Source: Tiliqua scincoides (Eukaryota; Chordata; Lepidosauria; Squamata; Scincidae). Taken from it: DNA of 64,000 nt. Below, in pieces: positions 1 through 11,529 of the stretch (within the stretch, counting starts at the first letter, position 1; the number at the start of each line of letters is the position of its first letter). The stretch spans positions 127,282,807 to 127,346,806 of the forward strand of contig NC_089822.1 in NCBI RefSeq assembly GCF_035046505.1, written 5' to 3'. Below the pieces are notes generated by a model, which worked only from the letters and a program-made list of their open reading frames with translations, did not search any database and was not told where the DNA came from. A program made the translations under genes and the position numbers.

Positions 1-1000
1 CAAGCTGTGGAATTTTCCCAGAAGAAACAAAAGAAAGGCAAGTGAGCTAGTGAGCAAGCTAGAGAGTGAGATTGCTTTGACCAAAAACCTTTGATTTTTT
101 GTTGAGACTAGTGAGAACTGTGTGGCCTCTTCACGTGCCATGAGACTGTTTTGGGTCATGCTGTCCTTACATGCTCCCACTGCCATATGCACATGCAAAC
201 AATTGTGTCACACATCTCAGGCAATAGGAGGAGGATGTTTGTACATAAGATGGGAGATGGGAGGCTCACAGTGTACACTGCAATGATTGAGTTTCGTCCA
301 GGTTACTGAGAGTGCTGACATTTTAGCATACACACAAGGTGAAAAAGACAGGCAACCAACCACCCTCCCGTGGAAAACATGGGAAGTTTGCTCATGTCTG
401 TACTGTATTTGTGTTAAAGTCATTCATAGGGGAGGTTTTTACAGTTCCATGGTGATTGTTGCTCCACTACTTAGTACTGATTTTTTTTTCTGTTGCTGCA
501 GAATGAATATGTTGATTTACCTCTCCCTCTGTACTGTACACTGTTGCATTTTTTGTCACTATTTCCTGGTACTTTGTTTACGGAAGTATTGGTTTATTCT
601 GTTTTGGCCTTGTTAAAAGTTACCTCATACGTATAATGGCATTGTTTGCATTGGTTTCAAAATATGTATGCCATTGTTTGCAGTAAAACATTCTCTCTCT
701 CTGTGTGTGTGTGTGTGTGTGTGTGTGTTTGTGTGTGTGATATTCTTCTAAAATAAAACTCTGACAAAGCTGCTGGCTTTAAAAAAAATGGTAATAAAAA
801 GCACAATTTGAATGACTATGTAGGTTAAAACAAGCACCTCTCAAGCACTACAGGAACTCTCTATGCACTTCTTCATCTACACAGAGGAAGTGCATTTTGT
901 GTTAATTGGGTTTGTTTTTAAAAATTATTAAACCTGATGTGGATTTTGTGGAAATGATAGTTTCTGAAAAACAAAAGCCCACACCATCATTTAAACTTTA
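1..1000 (+). other. Left edge without recognised exon; possible 3' UTR end
   Basis: No exon is recognisable. A GT-rich microsatellite (about 703-739) is followed by an AATAAA at 752-757. In human the gene upstream of MYO1A on the same strand is NEMP1, so this could be the tail of its 3' UTR, but nothing coding is present to support that. Confidence 0.2.
703..739. repeat. (TG)n microsatellite
   Basis: A run of TG dinucleotides with one TTTG interruption, flanked by CTCTCTCTC on the left. Confidence 0.9.
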
Positions 1001-1002
1001 TG

Positions 1003-1440
1003 CAGTGGTTCTCAAACTGGTGGCTTGCAACCCACCAGTTCATGCAGCGCTTCCCCTGTCCCTTTAAGGGGTGGGGGAAGAAGAGAGGCAGAGAAGCGAT
1101 CCCCAGGATCATATCCCTAAGGGGGGTGCTTTCACTTACTTGGACTTGGTGAGAGCTGCTGGAGGCTGGCAGGAGGTACGGGGAACCCAGCACAGTTCTC
1201 TGTAAGGCTCCCTGAGACTTGGAATCTTGAAACAGAGGAAGGGCTCCCTGCAGGGCTCCTCCACAGGAATCTCCATTTCAAGATTCCAAGCCTCAGGGAG
1301 CCCTGCGGAGGGCTGCACTGGGCTCCCTGCACCTCCTACAGCATCCAGCAGCCCTCACTGTCCAAGTAAGTGAAAGCACCCCCCCTCATCCCCCTTAGGG
1401 ACGTGATCCTGGGAATTGCTTCCCGGCCCTTGCCGTTCCC
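1003..1440. mobile_element. hAT-like left terminus followed by a foldback repeat
   Basis: At 1003 a hAT-type end (CAGTGGTTCTCAAAC) is followed by two nested inverted repeats. The outer arms are at about 1085-1145 and 1363-1430, sharing the GGTGCTTTCACTTACTTGGA block. The inner arms are near 1210-1235 and 1275-1300, sharing ACTTGGAATCTTGAAA with one change. No matching hAT right end or 8-bp duplication was found, so the element is partial or the foldback is separate. Confidence 0.55.
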
Positions 1441-2068
1441 CTGCAAAGACTTAATGAGGGAGTGAAGCTCCCTTCGGTAAGATAATATCTTTATTAATCT
1501 GTACTCCTGGCCATGATTCTTCTGAAAGACAATAAACATTTGTCATACTACTCCAATTAGGTGGTCCACATGGATTCTTCCTTCTCTCATTAGAACAATA
1601 TTCATATTTTTGTTCAATAATTGCTAGGTCCTTTGGAGACTTCAGAAAAAGGACATTATTTTTTTTTTAATATTTTATGTATTATAATATCTTTAGAACC
1701 AAAATGAATCAGGCATTTCCAAATAGTCTCTGAGGTTGCATCTCAGCCACACTGAAGCACAGAGACCCAACCATTTCCATGTTTCCAGATGCATGGGATA
1801 AATGTTGCAGCGGCTATCAATCTTCCTGAATATAATTTATGGTGCTTTTCTTGAACTAACTTTCAGCATTTCCAGTCCAAATTACACTAGCCTTCAAAGG
1901 CAATATATAACTGGTCATTGTAATAATTATATTTAATATGTCATGCCAGAAAGATTTAAATTTTGGACAACCCAATTGCATGCAGCAACATGTACCTTTA
2001 AAATCACAGTTTTCTCAGCAGCAGCTCTAGCCTTGACAATTTTTTTTTCCTGTCACCAGTGAGCTATG

Positions 2069-2611
2069 TACAGGTTGTCCCTCATTATCTGCTAGGGTTC
2101 CATTCCGGAACCCCTAGTGGATAAAAAAAAAATCTGTGGATAAAAAAAGTGGAAAAATAGATTTAAAGACCCACTTCCAGGTTTCTTGCTCCTCCATTGC
2201 TCCTAATAAGGTCTTGTCCAGAATCAAACCCTGCAGGGATTTGATTCTGGGACTCCCTGTTGATACCATAAAATGTGTTAAATAAAAGCAGTTTTAAAAA
2301 ATTAAAAAGTGCATCCCTTTACAATTGTAGTTTAAAAACAGCTTTTCTTACTGTTGTAGAAAGGCGGTCAGCAATTAGAATTGCAAAGACCCCTTGCCTT
2401 TGCCTGTCTCAGCTGAAGAATGGAATGATTGCTTGTATGACTGTCTCTCTACAACAGTAAGAAAAGCGGTTTTTTAAAAAACTGTGATTTTAAAGAGATG
2501 CATTTTTCCCCTTCTCCAGGGATCAGCACATTCATTCTCATTTGCTGTGGTCATTCATGTTGAGTGAAATCAGTGTATAAAAAATCCGTGTATAACAAGG
2601 TTGGACTTGTA
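2069..2611. mobile_element. Foldback DNA element with TACAGGT-type termini
   Basis: The left end TACAGGTTGTCCCTCATTAT is matched by the inverted right end (TACAAGTCCAACCTTGTTAT read from the other strand), and inside are longer inverted arms around 2300-2360 and 2445-2510 sharing TTTTCTTACTGTTGTAGA. The TA dinucleotide at both ends fits a Tc1/mariner-type target. No transposase is visible, so it is a non-autonomous element. Confidence 0.6.
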
Positions 2612-2920
2612 CCATCTGTCAATCATCTTAAAACTTGCTTTTCTCACAGTTACATGAGCAGAAAGTAACTGTCATCCACTGCACACAAAATTCTAACCAT
2701 TATCATCCAATTTAATATCCAGTTCCTTCTTCTTTGGAGATATGTAATCAATCTCTTTTGCCTTGATTCTTATAAAGAACTTAATGTTTTCTGGATTGAA
2801 TGTCTTTCATGTTATTTTTTTCTTCCAAAAACAGTTATTTAAGTGATGATAAGGTGGAGAAGCCACTGTTTTGGAGTTTAGATAGCACTTTAACTCAGAG
2901 GGGTAGCCTTTTGTCTAGAG

Positions 2921-3388
2921 CAGGGGTGCCCAAACACCAGCCCTGGGGCCACTTGTGGCCCTCAAGGCCTCTCAATGCGCCCCTCAGGGAGTCCCGAGTC
3001 TCCAATGAACCTCTGGTCCTCCAGAGATTTGTTGGTGCCCACACTGGCCCAACACAACTTCTCTCAGTGTGAGGGCAACTGTTTGACCTCTTGCGTGAGC
3101 TGTGGAATGAGGGCTCCCTCCACTGCTTGCTGTTTCATGTCTGTGATGCAGTAGCGGCAGCAAAGGAAAGGCCAGCCTTGCTTTGTGCAAGGCCTTTTAT
3201 AGGCCTTGAGCTATTGCAAGACATTCATTCATTCATTCATATAAGTTCATCTTTAATATATTCATTTATGTAAACTTATGTAAATTTATTTAAATTTTAA
3301 AGGTAAATTAAATCTTTTTTTCCCCGGCCCCCGACACAGTGTCAGAGAGATGATGTGGCCCTCCTGCCAAAAACTTTGGACACCCCTG
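2921..3388. mobile_element. Non-autonomous hAT element, complete, 468 bp
   Basis: Terminal inverted repeats CAGGGGTGCCCAAAC and TTTGGACACCCCTG, flanked by a perfect 8-bp target duplication GTCTAGAG at 2913-2920 and 3389-3396. An ATTCA-rich stretch lies within. A close relative is at 40514-40977. Confidence 0.9.
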
Positions 3389-3399
3389 GTCTAGAGGTA

Positions 3400-5110
3400 G
3401 GTCTTCAAGGATATTACCAAAATCATTATCATCTTGCCAGTAATCCTAAAATCTTACCAATGACTGTATCTGCTATACTAAAAAAAAATTCCTCATTAAC
3501 CCGAACCCTAACCCTTCCTAGGCCTGATCTGATGACATGGGGGGACATGGACTTATACTGGTAATTTAGCAGGCGGAGGTCCAAGTTGTCCCATTGTGGC
3601 TGCTGGGGCTTTGCCTGGGGCAAGAAGACGAATGTCCCCTTATCTCCTGGAGACCACCAGTATGCAAAGTCCCCTGCAGGATGGTTTGGTCCATAGATTA
3701 CCATCTCCTTTTGCTTTGACCAACAAACAGAATCCAAGTTGGGGCTGTACAGATAAAGGGCTATGCAGGCAAGTGCAAGCATAGCTCTTAGTAACTGGGG
3801 TCAACAGGAGCAAGAAGCAAGATTAACCCCCACTCCAATAGTATCTCCAAGTGCTCCTGTGGTGTGAAAATTTCTCCCCCCCCCCTTTCCCCATTTTCCA
3901 TCTGGTTTGGACCCTTCAAACATCTCAGAGGCTTCTATGATGCCTCAGTGTCCTGAAGTGGTCATTCAAAGTGAGGGGGTGTGCTTGCTCTATTATCGTC
4001 TTGGTTGTTTGAGAATCTTCCCCAGCTGCTTGATAAAGAAAGGACTTTGTGCCAGTTCATTGAACCATGAAGCCCATTTCCAAGAGTAAGAAATTCAGGA
4101 GGCTAGGTAACTTCTGCCCAGCACCCCACTCCCCCAGGTGAAACCTGGTTGACACCTACAGGTTACAGAAAGCAGGGTCACACACATCTCTTTGCATATT
4201 TGGCTGTGTCTGATGTTTAAGCATCTGATTTCAACAAGGGCTCATTTGGTCACCTTGTTGCAAGGGTGGGTGCCAGGACCAGGACCCTGGACAGCGTGAG
4301 TAAATAGGGAAGGGAAAGTGACCAGAGATAATGCATCAGAATTTTTGTTTTATTGGCTGCTTGCTTTAAAGCATCCTTACCATCGTTTGACAGCCCCCCC
4401 CCCTCTTCTGTAGCTGGCTAGTGCCTTGTTTTTATCCCTTGCATTTTCCTCTCCATTGCTTTGATTTTTCAGTCTTTTAATAAATTCCTTTTATTTTACG
4501 GTTTTCCTGCCTAACCTCAGATCGCTCAGGAGGGAGAGATCTCTCTCCTCCCAGACCTCCCATGTTTTGCTACTATTTATTAGACCTCCCACATTCTGCT
4601 ACTCATTATTTTAAGGAGATCCTCCCAGATTTTGGCATTAGCTGTTATTCTGGGAGAGAGGGTTTCTCAAGGTGAACTCCTAATACCCAGGCTTTCTAGC
4701 TTTGGGGATGGCACTGAACTACCTTCTCTCAATTTAGTCTCAGTTTCTTCAGTAAAAGAGGCTGAAGCAGAAGAACAGGGGCTGGGGTGCCAGTCACTAA
4801 CCACTAGGAACTATGCCTGGTCTGCTTTCTCTCTTCCCTTACAATTGCGCTTCACTTTCTCCTACATAAGTGAATAACTGCCATTCATTGCTGCAAGGAA
4901 AAGAAAAGCCTTTATGTCTTTATGGTTCACCCCTTATCTTGGATGGCCCTAGCCCTTATTGGCAGTGGTCTGGGAGGGGTGTATATTTTCAATGTGTCTC
5001 TTTAAGCAGAAATGCACAGCACTCCCATGAGATCCTTACCATAAAAAAGTCCTCCTACCACACAAACACACATGCATGCACACATCATCATATTGATGGG
5101 CACTTAGCTA
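3400..5110. other. Stretch without recognised gene or repeat
   Basis: No splice-bounded exon or known protein signature is seen on either strand. It holds homopolymer C and T runs (3868, 4393) and a two-unit CCCTAA-like run near 3505. Any intronic or upstream regulatory content is not recognisable by eye. Confidence 0.4.
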
Positions 5111-5116
5111 AGTTGT

Positions 5117-5379
5117 AATGATTAACCCTGTTGACTTTGCAGCCGTGTGCTCTAAGAGGAGGAGGAGGTCAGTGGTGGCAGGCAGTACAGGGAGGAAGTA
5201 GGTGTGGCAAAAACTGCTGTGAGGGAGACCAGGCAGTTCAGAAGTCACAAACCATGGACAGCTCCTGCTGAGCAGGGGTTCCTGAGGCTTCCTTGCTCTC
5301 TTGGATCCTACCCAGGACTAGACTGGAGAAAAGGATTTGGTCCGTGACTGCAGATCTATTGAACATCATCTTAATCAGG
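5117..5379 (+). promoter_or_regulatory. Candidate MYO1A promoter and untranslated first exon
   Basis: An HNF1-like site (TGTAATGATTAAC at about 5115-5127, 11 of 13 to GTTAATNATTAAC by my count) and a nearby TGACTTTGC half-site resembling HNF4 stand just before a stretch of about 200 bases ending in a strong donor, CAGG|GTGAGT at 5379/5380. The stretch has one short upstream ORF (ATG 5254, five codons). HNF1 and HNF4 drive enterocyte genes and MYO1A is enterocyte-specific, so this is a plausible first exon joined to the acceptor at 19102 across a 13.7-kb intron. No TATA box is evident. This is inference from motifs only. Confidence 0.3.
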
Positions 5380-5384
5380 GTGAG

Positions 5385-7480
5385 TAGAAACCAGTCTTAA
5401 TTTTTATTTTTCCATGATGCAGTTTCCTTCTTGCCAACTTTATTTTTGCTTTCAAATGAGGCCACTTTGCTACTGTCCCAGAGCTTTGTACATCAAGGCC
5501 CAATTCTATGTTCCCCTCCCCAGGTTGAAGAAGAAATCTACAGCCTTGAAAGACTGTTTGTTTTTCTGGGCAGGCATCCTCTCTGTGTTATTAGAAAAAC
5601 AGTCCTCTCTCTTCAGGGAGACTACTTCTGTCTGTAGGAAATCCCCATGCATTTAAAGTCTGTCTTGTTTCTCATTTTGCGAGGAAGTGTTTAAAATTGT
5701 ATTCTGTATCCCTCCCCTCCTTGATACTTCCTGGGGAGAAGCCAAAAGCCTTGTATGGAACTGCTCCTGCTGCTAAGACAAAAAAAAAATTTCTTCCATG
5801 TTTGAGCTTACGGAAATTATTTCATTTTTCAGGAATGAGTTGATGGGGAAAGGGAAGAGAAGGAAAGAAGGTGTGTGTTAGAAAAGAGATCGCCACTTGC
5901 AACCGGACAGTTTAATTTCTCAGAAGAAAGGTAGGGGGCCTCAAATTTTCTTGGAAACCATAGTGCATTCTCTCAAAGCCCTGCTCTTTGATTTTCAGTG
6001 ATAGGTTGTAGGGTTTCGGTGGGGGGGGGGAGCACTCTGCATGTTCCCAGAGACCCTTTTCTTTATTATTGTTGCTGCTGCTAGTTGATATTTCTTTGTT
6101 AGGCAGATTAGCGCTGAAGAGTTCTGAATGGATGGCTAATGGATTAAGAGATGGTCTCCTGTTGGTTGTGCTCTCTAGTGTTTCGAAGGTGAGAGCCAGC
6201 AGAGCTTAACTTCTACAGCTTAGGAGAGAGGGCAAGAGGGTGAGTGAATGAGGCGCAGAAGCCAGCAGTTTGAAAGAATTAGAGAAACAACAGTGGGTTG
6301 GTTTATGGCACTTTAGGAGCTTAAGGAGCTTCCTCCTAAGGATCTGATGTGGGTCACTGTCTTTTAGGAGCGCTTGCTGTTTGCTTCCATGTACACCCTG
6401 TTCGTGTAGTTGCAAATAAAGATAATATTTTTAAAAACTCCGGAGGTCTCCATGTGGATGCTCTCCCATCCACAAAAAGCTAATTCTAGGTTGTGCTGTT
6501 GCTTGTGCTTCTCATGGCTCAGGGAAGTGGAAAGTGCACAACCTAGCTCCATGCTCCATGGAATCTACTTTGGTATTGGATTCAGGGGCTGAGCCCTAGT
6601 GAGCATTGGCAAATCTGGAGAATTAGGCAAATCTAGAATTGGCAAATCTAGAATTAGGTGTTACTGCCAGCAAGATACAGGCAGAGGCATACTTGCAAAG
6701 CGGTTGCTGCGCCCTGCTCTGTGATCTTTGCCAAGTTGCTGCACCCTGTTCTCGTGAGTGGTCGCAAGAACAGAATGCAGCGACTGCTTTTCGGAGCAAA
6801 GTTTTGTGAACCCGGTTTTGTGAACCTGGAAGTGACATCATGGCCCTAGGTATTTTAGGTATTGTGGCACTTAAGATAATTACAACGTGAGAAGTGGTAC
6901 ATCAAGAAAAAGAGGTTAAAAAACACTGGTCTTTCTACTTCAGTGCTTGTCTCATTTAACACAATGTCCTGTCTCACAGGGTTGATGGGGAGGAGGGGCT
7001 CCTTCTTCCCTCTCTAAGAGCCTATCTTTAGGCCACATGTTGTCTTCCTCACCAACATTTGGCTAGTAAAGAAAAGGCTTATTCCCCTCTGCAAGCAAAG
7101 CAGCCTTCTCACTCCTTGAGGTAGGAAAGTGGTTGAAGTGCATTCCTCACATCTGACAGCTGCAGTCTGCTTACTACTCTGGAATGGGCTTGTTATACTG
7201 GGGAAAAGGAAAGGGGGGGGGTCCAAAGCTTTTGCCTTGCTTAGGGAATTTTCTATGACCCATGGCTAAGACTCCCTTATATTAAACAATAGTAAATATT
7301 CTTCAGTTGAGTTAAACTACAGGAATTTAGAATCAAGGAGCTGTTTCTTCATGAGTGCTGGGATTTGTGGGGAGGGGTAGGTTGGATCTTAACAAAATAG
7401 TCTTTGAGGAGTCTTGGGAAGTTGGGCCTCAGTCCATGTGCACACAGTTAGGTGGCTTCAATCCCATTGCTGTCAATGAA
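5385..7480. other. Probable MYO1A intron 1 or upstream DNA, no gene seen
   Basis: No exon is recognised. 6600-6935 has short internal repeats of GGCAAATCTAGAATT and ends in GAGGTTAAAAAACACTGG, resembling a hAT right terminus, so it is probably a decayed hAT element. The remainder has no family I can name. Confidence 0.35.
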
Positions 7481-7485
7481 ATTTA

Positions 7486-8348
7486 GGGCCAATCCTATGG
7501 GCCTTTAGCAGTGGCACTGAGTTCCAGCACCCGTGCTGGGTGACGCAAATGTGCCATAAGGCAAGTCCGTGACACCCAGAGAGGAGTAAGCATCAGCGCC
7601 CAGCACCGAATGGATACTGCCTAGAGCAGAGGTTCTCAGATGTTCAACATTGGGACCCACTTTGTTAGAATGATAATCTGTCAGGACCCACCGGAAGTGA
7701 CATCATCAAGCAGGAAAATTTTTAACTATCCTAGGCTGCAATCCTACCCACACTTACCCAGGAGTAAGTCCCATTGACTATCACTGTTAAAAGAATATAC
7801 ATAGTAGCCTATTAAAAGTACAGAGCTGTAACATTTCCCCAGATGCAGTCACATACATGATAGCATTAAGTCTAATATATTAAAAATAAAATATTGAAAT
7901 GAATGGGGACCCACCTGAAATTGGCTCGTGACCCACCTGGTGGGTCCTGACCCACAGTTTGAGAAACACTGACCTAGAGAGCATGGTAAGAGCTCCATGT
8001 GAATGTGAGGGCCTTGGGATGGGGGAGGCATTCCAGGGAGGGAGAGGGCAAGAAGAAGGCAGGGCAGGGGGAAGAACCAGGGTGGGAGGAGGGCGGGACC
8101 AGCAGAGCCCTGATCCACCGCACCTTACCCTCTGTGTTGGGCTGCAAAGCCTGACACGCAGGTTCTCGCTCTGGCTAAATAGCCAGCGCAGACTTGAGAA
8201 GCCCCATTGCAGGCCTTGGGGCTTTTCCCAGGGAAGGGGATGACATTTCCCTTCCCCCAAGGAGGTGTCCGGTGCACCCACTGGGTGCAGTGGTAGCCAT
8301 TTTGGCACTGCTGCACCTGGCGGCAGTGGCAGGGATAGAATTGGACTG
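7486..8348. mobile_element. Harbinger-like element, interrupted by a hAT insertion
   Basis: The left end GGGCCAATCCTAT follows TTA (7483-7485) and the right end ATAGAATTGGACTG precedes TTA (8349-8351), consistent with a 3-bp duplication. A separate hAT element (7627-7971) sits inside. No transposase ORF is present, so it is non-autonomous. Confidence 0.6.
7627..7971. mobile_element. Non-autonomous hAT element nested in a Harbinger-like element
   Basis: Ends CAGAGGTTCTCAG and CAGTTTGAGAAACACTG. Target duplication GCCTAGAG (7619-7626) versus ACCTAGAG (7972-7979), 7 of 8. Same family as 45660-46021, sharing the GGGACCCACCTGAAAT and GATGATGTCACTTC-type segments. Confidence 0.8.
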
Positions 8349-8465
8349 TTAAGCAGCCAAACCAGCTGCAATTTGCAGCCTTGGACTTTAACACATTGAC
8401 CAGATCAATTGTCAACACCAGAACATGACTTTCTACATCATATTCAAGCAGGAGGAGTTAGAGAC

Positions 8466-8775
8466 ACACATGGACAGGTACCTTAGGGCCCATAGTTCAA
8501 TGGTGGAGCATGTGTGTTGCATGAGGGTGGCCCTAGGTTCACTCACTGTTATCTCCAGAAGATTCTTAAGTAGAGGACTGGGAAAGACCTGGAAAGGGCC
8601 AGCGGTAGATCACGTACCTGGCATGTGCAAAATCCACAGTTCAGTCTCTGGCACCTCCAGTTAAAAAATCTCATACAACATTGCTGGGTAAGTTGCCTGC
8701 CTGCAATCTTGGAGAACTGCTCTGTTTGAGTAGACAGTACTGGGCTGGATGGACCAGTGGTCTGACTCTGTAAAA
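8466..8775 (+). mobile_element. tRNA-derived SINE(s)
   Basis: Two tRNA-like promoter segments are seen, near 8492-8560 (box A-like ATAGTTCAATGGTGGAGCA, box B-like AGGTTCACTC) and near 8600-8660. A tail containing GGATGGACCAGTGGTCTGAC follows, typical of squamate tRNA-headed SINEs. Borders are approximate. Confidence 0.6.
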
Positions 8776-9052
8776 GGCTGCTTCACAGGTGATCGTGCCT
8801 GCTCCTTTGGTAGATACGTTAGATTCAAAGCCACCTGGGGGAAGGAGGGATGCATGCCATACTGTGGTGTATAGATAGAACAGCACCATCTCAAACAGTG
8901 AACTAGGCATGTGGCACACTAGCCCTTCAAGTATCATTTCTAAAGCCATGCTGCCATGCAGTTTGCACAGGGACACGTGTTCTTGTTGGAGACTAGCTAC
9001 CTGATCCCTGGCAGTTGTTGCGCCCTCTTCGGGACCAACCCTAACTAACTGA

Positions 9053-9231
9053 GGGCTCAATCCTATCCAATTTTCTTGTGCCAGTGCAGCTGTGCCAATG
9101 GAAGGTACGCTGTGTCCTGTGTTGGGGAGGCAATCACAGAGGCCTCTTCAAGGTATGGGAACATTTGTTCCCTTACCTCGAGGCTGCATTGCAGCTGCAC
9201 CAGTGATGGAAAGTTGGATAGAATTGGGCCC
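9053..9231. mobile_element. Harbinger-like MITE with TGA target duplication
   Basis: About 180 bases with inverted ends GGGCTCAATCCTATCCAA and TTGGATAGAATTGGGCCC. TGA flanks both ends (9050-9052, 9232-9234). Confidence 0.75.
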
Positions 9232-9234
9232 TGA

Positions 9235-10090
9235 GAGAGCAAAAAGTTACTCACTGCAGAAGTGAACTTTATTCAAGCAGGACTGATAAGGTTCCTAAGA
9301 TTTTATGGCAGTGGTGCAGAGTCCATGGTCAGCGTCATAAATCAAAGGTGAAGGTTGGCTCTTTTATAAAGTGCTACAAAGGCAGATGGGAGTTCATTTT
9401 TTCTTAAACTGATGGTGTGCTAATCTCCTGACCTTAACAACAGAAGGAATTTAATTACAGATCCTGTTGTTATATACAGATGCAGGATATGGCACAAAGC
9501 CAAGGAAGGGAGTTTGTGTAACCAAAATGAGGTTCCTTCTGAACAATGATGACTTGGTTTAGGCTGTTTGATGAAACGTTATCACACATTCACATCGAAA
9601 GCACAACTATGGTGAAATTAGCACACCACCTATATAGAAATCTTTACACATGAGCCAAGTGTGTTGCCTGTACATACACTGGGAAGCTATGAGTGGCTGT
9701 GGCTTCCCAACAAACCTATGCAGCAAGTACACAAAGCAAAATGCATTCGTATGCAATGTACACATTACACATGTAATGTATGTAATTAAGGCATGCAATG
9801 TTGTACATGTAATGTATGCAATGTACATTGCATCACAGCATGATCTTAAGCATGTTTACTCCATAGTAAATCCAATTGAGTTCAGTGTGCCTTACCTCCT
9901 GTGAGTGTGTTTAGACCTGTAGTCTTGTACAGAATGGCTTTCAATGTTATATATAATGTGAAGTTGTTGCATCTCTACCAGTCCCCTTCTGTCATAGTTA
10001 TACATAGATTGGTTTGTCTATCAGCTTGTTCGTGTCACTTTTCCTGCATTTTCCCATATATAGCTACTCCTTCCTGTTATTGCTGATGGA
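9235..10090. other. AT-rich stretch with a TGTA/ATGCA palindromic cluster
   Basis: No gene is recognised. 9740-9833 is built from repeated and inverted ATGCAATGTACA and ACATGTAATGTAT words and includes an 18-base perfect palindrome at 9816-9833. Confidence 0.5.
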
Positions 10091-10290
10091 GGATGGCATA
10101 GCTCAGTGGCAGGGCGCATGCTTTGTACACACAAGGGCCCAGTTTCAAATCCTGCCATCTCCATCCGGAAGCACCCCAGACTACAGGACTAGGAAATACC
10201 ATGCCTGGGACTCCCAGAGAGCGGCTCCCAGCCAGAGCAGGCAGCCCAGGGCTACATGGGCTAGGAGTCTGCTTCAGAAAAAGGCAGTTT
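10090..10290 (+). mobile_element. tRNA-derived SINE
   Basis: Box A-like GGCATAGCTCAGTGGCAGG at 10094 and box B-like AGTTTCAAATCCTG near 10140 are spaced as in a tRNA promoter, followed by a SINE body. It lacks a foldable acceptor stem, so it is not a tRNA gene. Confidence 0.65.
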
Positions 10291-10975
10291 TCTCTGGGTT
10301 TGGGGTTGCCTTTTTTTTGAAAGGCTTAATGTAAACCTGGATAACTGAGCAGCCCCTGCCCCCCCCCCCTACAGATTGCCAGGCAGGTAAACCTATCCAG
10401 CTCATGGTGCAGTATCTTTGCTCTTTTTCTTTTAAAAAGTCTGGCAGGATAGCATGAGAGGGAGCAGAGCTGCAAGGGGCTTTGGAAAGACTGAAGGACT
10501 TTGCCCATCCTGTGGTTCCACTTCTGATCACCCTCCCTACATGCTATTTTGAAGAGGAAAAATGCTTCATTGGAAGCTTTTTCTCCCTTTAAAATGGTGC
10601 CTGGGGGTATTTGTGTGTGATTAGAAGTGGTACCATAGCAAGAACAAAGTCATAACCCCCTCCCCCCATATCCTGCTGCAGTTTTGGTCTCTTTCATTCC
10701 CACCCAGCTACTGTTTTCTTTTAAAATGAGCAAAGACAGCAGGCCCTTTTATGCTTTTAAGATAACACTCAACTGGGCCCATAGTGCAGCTGAATAGGCA
10801 ATCACTTTGCTTCCAGGATCAATTCAAGGTAATGCTTCTTAAAGCACTTAGTGACTTGTGCTCTGAAGCTCAAAGGGAGCATGTCTGCCTACCCTGCCCA
10901 TTTAGGTCATCCAAGGAGACTCTGCACAGCACTCTTGGCTCTGACAAACAGGTTCAGAGCGGAGCCTTTTAGAGC

Positions 10976-11440
10976 TCCATCCTGATGAATGCCATTGGCT
11001 CACTGCCTGCGCGCACTGTCACAAATGTGGCATAAGCCATGTCTGCAACCATTACCACTGGCCCAGCATCGGAGCTGGCCCAGCACAAGCCTATGCTGGG
11101 ACAGAGCTGGTCGGAAGCTGGCAGACCATAGCCCAGCACTCTGTGAGAAGCGCCAGGCAGTGAAGTGGTGAGTGGGGACATGGAGGTTCTGTTCTGGGGT
11201 GGGAGGAGGTATGACAGGGGAGGAAGTGGGGAGGGAGGGGTGGGGCCATGTCAGGCCTCGTGACCCAATACAAGGCCTCTTTACTCTGGCTAAATAGGTG
11301 GCATAGTGTCGAGTAGACCTATTTGCAGGGCTACTTTCCTTACCCAGGGAAGGGGAGAAATGTCCCCTTTCCCTGAGGAGCTACCAGCATCTACCCAGTG
11401 CAGTTAGGATGCTGCTTGCAGCCATTTTTAGTGCCTTTCA
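10976..11440. mobile_element. Harbinger-like element, right end unclear
   Basis: The left end GAGCTCCATCCTG follows TTT or TTA-like sequence. The interior resembles the element at 7486-8348 (CAGAGCTGG, GGCTAAATAG, CCCAGGGAAGGGGA words). No clean right end. Confidence 0.45.
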
Positions 11441-11525
11441 CAGTTTTTGTAAGCTGCTATGAGTGATGGTTGAGTAGAAGAGCAGGTTAGAAATTTCAAT
11501 CAACTGATTAATTGATTGATTGATC
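11430..11525. repeat. LINE 3'-end fragment with ATTG repeats
   Basis: The segment TTTGTAAGCTGCTATGAGTG...AAATTTCAAT followed by (ATTG)n resembles the 3' tails (GTAAGCCG...ATAAATAA) of L2/CR1-type LINEs of reptiles. Confidence 0.4.
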
Positions 11526-11529
11526 ATTT

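Noticed and set aside
3497-3520. Interstitial telomere repeat
   Set aside because: Only about two CCCTAA-like units; expected by chance in 64 kb.
7880-8371. 163-residue minus-strand ORF
   Set aside because: It spans two nested DNA elements, is proline- and leucine-rich by composition, and has no domain or conserved motif.
10094-10160. tRNA gene
   Set aside because: Box A and box B are present but no cloverleaf stems close, and SINE body sequence follows. The same holds at 8492, 20380, 36780 and 38305.
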